DNA of 6,135 bases from Treponema sp. (GTDB taxonomy: Bacteria; Spirochaetota; Spirochaetia; Treponematales; Rectinemataceae). The notes below the pieces were generated by a model, which was not told where the DNA came from, ran no database searches, and was given only the letters and a program-made list of their open reading frames with translations. The stretch lies in assembly GCA_012516755.1 (NCBI GenBank), contig JAAYWE010000007.1:1-6135 (forward strand), read 5' to 3'. The position numbers were made by a program, and so were the translations under genes. Shown piece after piece: positions 1-4,618 of the stretch (the stretch's first letter is position 1; every line of letters starts with the position of its first letter).

Positions 1-1422
1 GGCCAATGGAAGGAGCCGCAAGGGGGAAATTACTATCCCGATATAAATCCTGCGGATTATAGCGATATCGTTGGATACTTCCCTCTTTCTACTAAAAATG
101 ACGTTGATGAGGCAATACAATCGGCGCATATTGCCTTTAAGAGCTGGTCGCATATGCTGCCAGCCGAGCGAGCAAAGTATCTTGAAAAATTTGCACAGCT
201 TCTTGATCAAGAAAAGGAGCGTATCGGAGAAGCATTGTGCAGAGAGGAAGGCAAAACCATAAAGGAAGCAATTGGGGAACCTTCGCGAGGCGCGGTGGAG
301 ACCTCATTTTTTATTGGAGAAGGCCAGCGTCTTGAAGGAATTACCATGCCGAGCGACCGCAAGGGAGTAGTTTCAGTCGCTACTCGCGTTCCGATTGGAG
401 TGGTAGCAGCGATTTCGCCATGGAATTTCCCTTTTCTTACCCCTGTGCGCAAGGTTATTCCAGCGCTTGTATTCGGCAATACAGTAGTCTTCAAGCCAGC
501 TTCGGATACTCCCTATTGCGCTGTGCTCTTGATGGAGCTCTTCGAAAAAGCAGGCCTCCCGCCCGGTGTAGTAAATCTTGTAATAGGAAAGGGAAGCGAA
601 ATAGGCGATGCGATCTCCTCCAATCCGCTAGTAAATGGCATAACCTTTACAGGCTCAACAGTGGTTGGACGAAGAATCAATCAACTCGCCTCTGAGCATT
701 TTGCAAAGGTTCAGCTTGAAATGGGAGGAAAGAATCCAGCGATTGTGGCTGATTATAAAGATCTCAATAGAGCAGCGGCGGAAATCGCGCAGGCAGCCTA
801 TGCAGTAAGTGGGCAGCGCTGCACAGCGGTAAGCCGTGTTATCGTATTGAAAGAACATGCAGAAGAACTAGAGACAAAGATAATTGAAAAAGCAAAAAGC
901 CATATTCTCGGGAATGGAATGCGGCCAGATGTTACCATGGGTCCCATTATTACAAAGGAAGCTGGCGAAAAGATAATGGAGTATATTCATGGAGCAGAGA
1001 AAGAAGGAGCGATGATCAAATATGGAGGTCACCACCTTACTGGCGGAGAATTCGATAAGGGATTCTATATAGAGCCCACGCTCATTACTGATGTCACGCC
1101 CTCAATGAAGGTAGCTCGAGAAGAAATCTTTGGTCCTGTGCTTGTCAGTATTAAAGTCGATACCTTCGAGGAGGCGATCGAAGTCGCCAATAATACAGAA
1201 TATGGTCTTGCCTCTTGTCTATTTTCCGATAACCTAAAATACATCTATGAGTTTCAGCAGGAAATAGAATCCGGAATGACTCACGTTAATCATGGAACGG
1301 TTACCGACGCCTCTATGCCATTTGGAGGCGCAAAGAATTCTGGGCTCGGTCCATTTTCTAAAGGTGCTACGAATAAGGATTTCTATACAAATTACAAAGT
1401 CAACTATGTGAAATATATCTAA
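1..1422 (+). CDS. Aldehyde dehydrogenase, 2-oxoglutarate-semialdehyde dehydrogenase-like (5' partial)
   Basis: NAD(P)-dependent aldehyde dehydrogenase, oxidising an aldehyde to the acid in the cytoplasm. The frame is open to the left edge and the residues before the first ATG (154) already look like an ALDH N-terminus (INPADYSDIVGY-type motif), so the gene starts outside the window; probably only about 20 residues are missing. Counting from base 1: oxyanion Asn142 in ISPWNFPF, cofactor Lys165 in FKPAS, general-base Glu240 in LEMGGKNP, nucleophile Cys274 in GQRCTA, and cofactor Glu375 in EEIFGPV. Spacings match the family (Glu to Cys 34 residues). GQRCTAVSRVIV and the C-terminal PFGGAKNSG block recall the Bacillus YcbD/GucD group, which acts on 2-oxoglutarate semialdehyde at the end of sugar-acid pathways. 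Ser168, where NAD-specific ALDHs usually have Glu, may permit NADP. Family assignment is firm; the substrate is inferred. aroQ-type genes follow on the same strand. Confidence 0.93.
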   Translation, partial: GQWKEPQGGNYYPDINPADYSDIVGYFPLSTKNDVDEAIQSAHIAFKSWSHMLPAERAKYLEKFAQLLDQEKERIGEALCREEGKTIKEAIGEPSRGAVETSFFIGEGQRLEGITMPSDRKGVVSVATRVPIGVVAAISPWNFPFLTPVRKVIPALVFGNTVVFKPASDTPYCAVLLMELFEKAGLPPGVVNLVIGKGSEIGDAISSNPLVNGITFTGSTVVGRRINQLASEHFAKVQLEMGGKNPAIVADYKDLNRAAAEIAQAAYAVSGQRCTAVSRVIVLKEHAEELETKIIEKAKSHILGNGMRPDVTMGPIITKEAGEKIMEYIHGAEKEGAMIKYGGHHLTGGEFDKGFYIEPTLITDVTPSMKVAREEIFGPVLVSIKVDTFEEAIEVANNTEYGLASCLFSDNLKYIYEFQQEIESGMTHVNHGTVTDASMPFGGAKNSGLGPFSKGATNKDFYTNYKVNYVKYI

Positions 1423-1433
1423 ACAAGATACCT

Positions 1434-1451
1434 CATAAGCAGCATAAGCAG
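1434..1451. repeat. Two perfect 9-bp tandem repeats upstream of aroQ1
   Basis: CATAAGCAG occurs twice back to back (1434-1442 and 1443-1451) in the gap between the aldehyde dehydrogenase and the first AroQ gene. Paired direct repeats in this position can be a regulator binding site, but slippage or chance is equally possible. No other copy was noticed in the window. Confidence 0.4.
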
Positions 1452-1507
1452 GCGTTGCGCCACATATTCCTCGTTTAAGAATAATAGAGTACAATGGCTC
1501 TTAAATC

Positions 1508-1511
1508 AGGA
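1508..1511 (+). promoter_or_regulatory. Ribosome binding site deciding the aroQ1 start
   Basis: AGGA lies six bases before the ATG at 1518. The in-frame ATG at 1494 has no purine-rich stretch at a useful distance, and the in-frame ATG at 1512 directly abuts this AGGA. This favours 1518 and a 150-residue protein, typical of type II dehydroquinate dehydratases. Confidence 0.55.
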
Positions 1512-1517
1512 ATGCTT

Positions 1518-1970
1518 ATGGAATCGAATCATATTGCGATAATTCATGGTCCTAACCTGAATACGCTTGGACAGAGAGAAATCGGAATTTATGGTGGCAA
1601 GACTCTGGAAGAGATCAATGATGAAATTCGATTAGAGGCATCGAAATTTCCGGTCAGCCTGGATTTCTTTCAATCGAATGTCGAGGGATTCATTATCGAT
1701 TTTATTCATGGCTGTAGAGGGAAAATAGATGGAATCGTAATCAATGCCGGTGCCCATACTCATTACTCGATTGCTTTGCGCGATGCAATAGCCGCTGTCA
1801 AACTTCCAACAATTGAAGTACATATATCGAATATCTACAAAAGAGAGGCTTTTCGGCACGTATCTATCATCTCGCCGGTATGCATCGGGCAGATATGCGG
1901 CTTTAGCTCTTATAGTTACATACTTGGTCTCCATGCATTGCTCGAGGTCCTTGCCGAAAAGGACAAATAA
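1518..1970 (+). CDS. aroQ: Type II 3-dehydroquinate dehydratase, catalytically complete
   Basis: Converts 3-dehydroquinate to 3-dehydroshikimate, in aromatic biosynthesis or, in some organisms, quinate breakdown. Type II enzymes are small flavodoxin-like subunits assembled as cytoplasmic dodecamers. The 150-residue product is full length. All residues known from the M. tuberculosis enzyme map with a +1 offset: Asn13 in HGPNLN, Arg20 and Tyr25 of the active-site lid (GQREIGIYGG), Asn76 in INAGA, His82, Asp89 in ALRDA, catalytic His102 in EVHISN and Arg113 in REAFR. One departure is Val55 where the family usually has His (QSNHEG becomes QSNVEG). The frame extends to an ATG at 1494, but that start lacks a ribosome binding site. 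A paralogue follows after 35 bases, so co-transcription is likely. Neighbouring aldehyde dehydrogenase and TIM-barrel genes suggest a catabolic rather than housekeeping role; this is inference. Confidence 0.92.
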   Translation: MESNHIAIIHGPNLNTLGQREIGIYGGKTLEEINDEIRLEASKFPVSLDFFQSNVEGFIIDFIHGCRGKIDGIVINAGAHTHYSIALRDAIAAVKLPTIEVHISNIYKREAFRHVSIISPVCIGQICGFSSYSYILGLHALLEVLAEKDK

Positions 1971-2005
1971 TATTCATCGATAAGTTCAGAGAGGAGAAAA
2001 GAGAA

Positions 2006-2443
2006 ATGAAGAAGTTCTTATCGATTTCTGGGCCAAATCTAAATCTGCTGGGGCAAAGAAAGACTTCTATTTATAAAGAGGCTTCACTGGACGAAATTCA
2101 TTCTAAGCTAAAGAAAAAGGCTGCAGAACTAGGTGTAGAAGTGGATTGCGTGCAGTTCAATAGCGAAGGCGATATCATAGATTGCATGCAGACAGTGCCT
2201 GGCAAATATGAGGGGGTTATCTTAAATGCGGGAGCTCTTGCACACTACAGTTATGCTTTGCGCAGCGCAATTGGAACGATGTTAGTGCCCTGTGTAGAGG
2301 TTTTTATATCGAATGTGTATGCGAGAGAGGATTTTCGGCATAAATCGGTCCTTGCCGACGTATGTGTTGGAGTTATCTCGGGATTCGGTGCAAACAGCTA
2401 TATCCTGGCGCTTGAAGCACTTGTTAATCTGGTTAAGCCTTGA
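2006..2443 (+). CDS. Divergent AroQ paralogue lacking the catalytic histidine
   Basis: A 145-residue member of the type II dehydroquinate dehydratase family, roughly half identical by eye to the preceding gene and the same length, so a duplication. It keeps the substrate-loop Asn11 (SGPNLN), Arg18 and Tyr23 of the lid, Asn74 (LNAGA), His80 and Arg111. The catalytic His of EVHISN is Phe100 (EVFISN, codon 2303-2305), and the Asp of ALRDA, which reaches a neighbouring subunit's active site, is Ser87 (codon 2264-2266). The Gly after the lid Tyr is Lys24. It is therefore unlikely to be an ordinary dehydroquinate dehydratase. It may act on another substrate, or be a structural or regulatory partner of the upstream enzyme. 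No frameshift or stop interrupts it, and AGGAG (1992-1996) lies nine bases before the ATG, so it looks like an expressed, selected gene. Family firm; function unknown. Confidence 0.9.
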   Translation: MKKFLSISGPNLNLLGQRKTSIYKEASLDEIHSKLKKKAAELGVEVDCVQFNSEGDIIDCMQTVPGKYEGVILNAGALAHYSYALRSAIGTMLVPCVEVFISNVYAREDFRHKSVLADVCVGVISGFGANSYILALEALVNLVKP

Positions 2444-2473
2444 AGAAAGCTCTGATATAAGTTTTAGCGGAAG

Positions 2474-2486
2474 CCTCAAATTGAGG
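2474..2486. repeat. 13-bp palindrome overlapping the TIM-barrel gene's ribosome binding site
   Basis: CCTCAA and TTGAGG flank a single A. As RNA, CCTC could pair with GAGG around a five-base loop, covering most of the GAGGAG ribosome binding site (2483-2488). As DNA it is a symmetric site. It may modulate translation of the third gene of the cluster, or be chance. Confidence 0.35.
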
Positions 2487-2488
2487 AG
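2483..2488 (+). promoter_or_regulatory. Strong ribosome binding site selecting the ATG at 2494
   Basis: GAGGAG stands five bases before the ATG at 2494. Family similarity begins only around the third Met (2518, MRWAKRV), but no equally good site precedes the ATGs at 2512 or 2518 (only GGGGAAG at 2500-2506). The start at 2494 with a short N-terminal extension is preferred. Confidence 0.6.
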
Positions 2489-2493
2489 CGGCT

Positions 2494-3300
2494 ATGAATG
2501 GGGAAGCCACTATGAATATGAGATGGGCAAAAAGAGTTGATCGGTTTTTGGATATAGGACAAGCCAAAGAGCAGGGATTTCAGATTGTGCAACTGCCTGT
2601 GGCCGAAATAATGCGGCTCGATGATCGTGCATTTCGAGACGTAAAGATTGATCTTCTTGAAAGCGGATTATCATTTGAGGTATTTGAATCCCCGCTTCCG
2701 GAAGGTGTCAATACTACCGAGAGAGGCTTTAATATATATGCGTGGATCGAATATCTGAAGAAGGCAATTGGAAGAATTTCTGAACTAGGATGCAAGACAT
2801 TGGTTTGGGGAGATGGCCAGGCGAGGATTCTTCCAGAAGAAGGCGAAGCCACTGTCCTAAAAGAAAATTTCAATCAGTTTTTATTCATGGTCGCAGAGAT
2901 TGCCGAAAAAAAGGACATCGTTTTTTGCTTGGAACCGCTTGGGCCTAAGAAGACCAATTTCTTGAATTCGTTGGAAGAAGTTGCCAGCGTTCTGGGCTCG
3001 GTTGGGAAAAAGAATTTAGCCATCACCATAGCTTCCAGCGATATTATCGAGACAAATATGAAAATCGAAGATATCGTTCATTATGGAGACTTGATTGCCC
3101 ATGCCTATTTGGATTCTCTTGAAGAGGTTGCTGGATCGAGCAGAAGAGAAGCAGCATCCCCGCAAGCTTTGAGCATGCCGAATGATATTCTTTTTTTATC
3201 TATTTTGAAAAAAATATCCTATAATAAGGTTATTGCCTTACCAAATAATGCCGATTCCGAAACGCTTTTGTTGTGCAAAGAGGCATGGAATAGGGTATAG
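2494..3300 (+). CDS. Sugar phosphate isomerase/epimerase-like TIM-barrel protein with altered metal site
   Basis: A 268-residue protein of the xylose-isomerase-like TIM-barrel superfamily (AP endonuclease 2 fold), which includes sugar epimerases, inosose dehydratase and 3-dehydroshikimate dehydratase. Family marks are the first-strand region AKEQGFQIVQLPVAEI (residues 24-39), the LEPLGPKKTNFLNS block (146-159) with the expected metal ligand Glu147, and GDLIAHAYLDS (198-208), like the family's HVHxAD. The other metal ligands appear lost: the Asp and His of the LxDxxH motif align with Ala180 and Asp183, the second His of HxH is Tyr205, and the final-strand Glu aligns with Pro250. Only one of four ligands would remain, so it may not be a metal-dependent isomerase; the alignment is by eye. 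It lies 50 bases after the AroQ paralogue, probably in the same operon. Substrate unknown. Confidence 0.82.
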   Translation: MNGEATMNMRWAKRVDRFLDIGQAKEQGFQIVQLPVAEIMRLDDRAFRDVKIDLLESGLSFEVFESPLPEGVNTTERGFNIYAWIEYLKKAIGRISELGCKTLVWGDGQARILPEEGEATVLKENFNQFLFMVAEIAEKKDIVFCLEPLGPKKTNFLNSLEEVASVLGSVGKKNLAITIASSDIIETNMKIEDIVHYGDLIAHAYLDSLEEVAGSSRREAASPQALSMPNDILFLSILKKISYNKVIALPNNADSETLLLCKEAWNRV

Positions 3301-3310
3301 AGCCTACCCT
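3292..3310. terminator. Small inverted repeat across two convergent stop codons
   Basis: AGGGTA (3292-3297) and TACCCT (3305-3310) can form a six-base-pair stem with a seven-base loop. The loop holds the plus-strand stop (3298-3300) and the stem's right arm begins inside the minus-strand stop (3304-3306). It is placed to serve both converging transcripts, but the stem is short and neither side has a clear T run, so it is at best a weak terminator. Confidence 0.25.
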
Positions 3311-4431
3311 GCAATTTCTTTCTGTAATTTGAAATAATCTGATGTGTCGCCTATCAGGATTGCGCCTTTGAGCTTATTGCCTTCGCGGAAGTATTTTTTG
3401 AAAATGTCTTTTTCATGGAAAACTTCCACAGTGGTTGAAGGCGTCATCGAGAAATCGCCTATGGAAGCGACATCAATGCCCGCTGCTTTGATTCTGGCGC
3501 CGATGACACTTCCTTGATAATCGACATCCTGGCCAATCATCGCAAGACCTGCAATTTCTCCTTGCTCTTTTGCTGCCGACCATACACCATACATCTTGCC
3601 TTCAAACTCAGAACAGTCGCCGGCAGCATAAATATGGGGAACATTTGTTCTCATCTGATGATCTATGGTGATGCCGCGACCTGTCGCTACCTTCGTGCCT
3701 TTCAAGAATGCGATATTGGATCTGACCCCAGCGGAGATGATCGCCATGTCGGCCAAAATACTTGTGCCATCAGCAAAAGCAAGGGTCAATCCGTTTTTCT
3801 CATTCGAGATGGAAGCTGTCTGCTTCCCAAACAGAAATTTTAGCCTCTTTTGAGAGAGCAAATCTCTTAGAATGGCTGCTGAATCTTGATCGAGTTGCTT
3901 CGGCAGAAGCCAGCCATAAAATTCGATAATTGTTGTGTCCATGCCGCGTTCGACAAGCGCAAATGCGGTATCGATTCCCAGAAGGCCTCCTCCGATGATT
4001 GCGGCACTTTCGCTATGTTGCGCTGTGGCAATGATGTGGTCTGCTTGCTCCTTGGTCCGGAGCGCGTAGACTTTTTCGAGCTGCGGTCTATAAAAAGGAG
4101 GAAATGAAGGAGATGCGCCCGAGGCTATGAGCAACTCGTCGTAGCTGAGGGAGCCAAAAGAGCCATAAAGTACTTGATGCTCAGTGTCGATAGAGGAAAC
4201 GCTTAGACCTTTCAAGAGCTCAATATTGTTCTTTTTATACCATGCTTCATCATGGATTAGTATTTTTTCAAAAGCCGTTTTTCCAGATATAAATTCCGTA
4301 AGCCTCGGCCTCGCATAGAAAAATTGATTCTCATCTGAAAGCATGGTAATGTTGCTTTCTCTATCGTGTTCTCGAATTACTGTTGCCGCAGAATTCGCTG
4401 CTATGCCATTCCCGATGATGATTATTTTCAT
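3304..4431 (-). CDS. FAD/NADH oxidoreductase, NADH:rubredoxin reductase/NirB-like
   Basis: A 375-residue cytoplasmic flavoprotein that would pass electrons from NAD(P)H through FAD to a small redox protein such as rubredoxin; in anaerobes such enzymes support oxygen and peroxide removal. In order: N-terminal FAD-binding GNGIAA (7-12) after a four-Ile strand, YARPRLTEFISG (39-50) as in clostridial rubredoxin reductases, NAD-binding GGGLLG (147-152) with acidic Glu170 ending the next strand (favouring NADH), the second FAD motif IYAAGDCSEF (268-277), and a short C-terminal domain (about 305-375) with AGIDVASIGD, typical of the rubredoxin reductase/NirB group. No CxxC redox disulfide is seen. 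An upstream ATG at 4464 would add 11 residues before the FAD strand; the ATG at 4431 fits better and has AAAGGA nine bases before it. It stands alone, convergent with the left block and divergent from the phosphatase gene; no rubredoxin is in view. The exact electron acceptor is inferred. Confidence 0.9.
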   Translation of the reverse strand: MKIIIIGNGIAANSAATVIREHDRESNITMLSDENQFFYARPRLTEFISGKTAFEKILIHDEAWYKKNNIELLKGLSVSSIDTEHQVLYGSFGSLSYDELLIASGASPSFPPFYRPQLEKVYALRTKEQADHIIATAQHSESAAIIGGGLLGIDTAFALVERGMDTTIIEFYGWLLPKQLDQDSAAILRDLLSQKRLKFLFGKQTASISNEKNGLTLAFADGTSILADMAIISAGVRSNIAFLKGTKVATGRGITIDHQMRTNVPHIYAAGDCSEFEGKMYGVWSAAKEQGEIAGLAMIGQDVDYQGSVIGARIKAAGIDVASIGDFSMTPSTTVEVFHEKDIFKKYFREGNKLKGAILIGDTSDYFKLQKEIAG

Positions 4432-4440
4432 TGAATCCGA

Positions 4441-4446
4441 TCCTTT
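4441..4446 (-). promoter_or_regulatory. Ribosome binding site for the flavoprotein, deciding its start
   Basis: On the minus strand AAAGGA lies nine bases before the ATG at 4431. It sits inside the extra 11 codons that a start at 4464 would need, which argues for the shorter protein. Confidence 0.5.
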
Positions 4447-4452
4447 TCTATC

Positions 4453-4481
4453 AATATAGAGCAATTGATCGAAATGGCCAA
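4453..4481 (-). promoter_or_regulatory. Candidate sigma-70 promoter of the flavoprotein gene
   Basis: Read on the minus strand: TTGGCC (-35, 4476-4481), exactly 17 bases, TATATT (-10, 4453-4458). Transcription would start near 4446, giving a leader of only about 15 bases with the ribosome binding site at its very 5' end. The elements match well but the short leader lowers confidence. Confidence 0.38.
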
Positions 4482-4542
4482 GCAGCTTTCGGAAGAATTG
4501 ACATTCGATCTGAACAAAAGCTTGTATGAGGATTTATCGGGC

Positions 4543-4571
4543 TTGAGCAGGCCAAAATATGCTAATATACT
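4543..4571 (+). promoter_or_regulatory. Candidate sigma-70 promoter of the exported phosphatase gene
   Basis: TTGAGC (-35, 4543-4548), exactly 17 bases, TATACT (-10, 4566-4571). Transcription would start near 4578, leaving a leader of about 40 bases with a strong GGAGG at 4608-4612. A better -35 match, TTGACA at 4498-4503, lacks a good -10 box at the right distance. Confidence 0.5.
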
Positions 4572-4618
4572 TTGTATGAGCCAATAAAAGCTAAATTTAC
4601 TTTTGATGGAGGTAGCGT

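Larger units (their letters stand above)
4432..4618. other. Divergent intergenic region
   Basis: This 187-bp space separates the start codons of the flavoprotein (leftward) and the exported phosphatase (rightward). It holds one plausible sigma-70 promoter for each direction, non-overlapping, with about 60 bases between their -35 boxes. No RNA gene or clear long operator was recognised. A short plus-strand open frame (4474-4587) overlaps it and is not accepted as a gene. Confidence 0.6.

Noticed and set aside
154..1422. Starting the aldehyde dehydrogenase at the ATG at 154
   Set aside because: The frame is open back to base 1 and the preceding 51 codons match the ALDH N-terminal region, so 154 is an internal Met.
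1451..1461. GGCG-TTG-CGCC as a terminator after the aldehyde dehydrogenase
   Set aside because: The stem is only four base pairs and no T run follows.
3184..3225. AT-rich stretch with T and A runs and TATAAT near the end of the TIM-barrel gene, as a promoter or terminator
   Set aside because: It lies within intact coding sequence, no gene starts downstream on that strand, and the inverted repeat is imperfect.
4498..4503. TTGACA as the -35 box of the phosphatase gene
   Set aside because: No acceptable -10 box lies 16-18 bases downstream; the TTGAGC/TATACT pair is better spaced.
4474..4587. Plus-strand open frame of 37 codons in the divergent intergenic region
   Set aside because: It has no ribosome binding site and overlaps the best promoter for the downstream gene. 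Its sequence resembles no family I know. A remnant of a lost gene remains possible.
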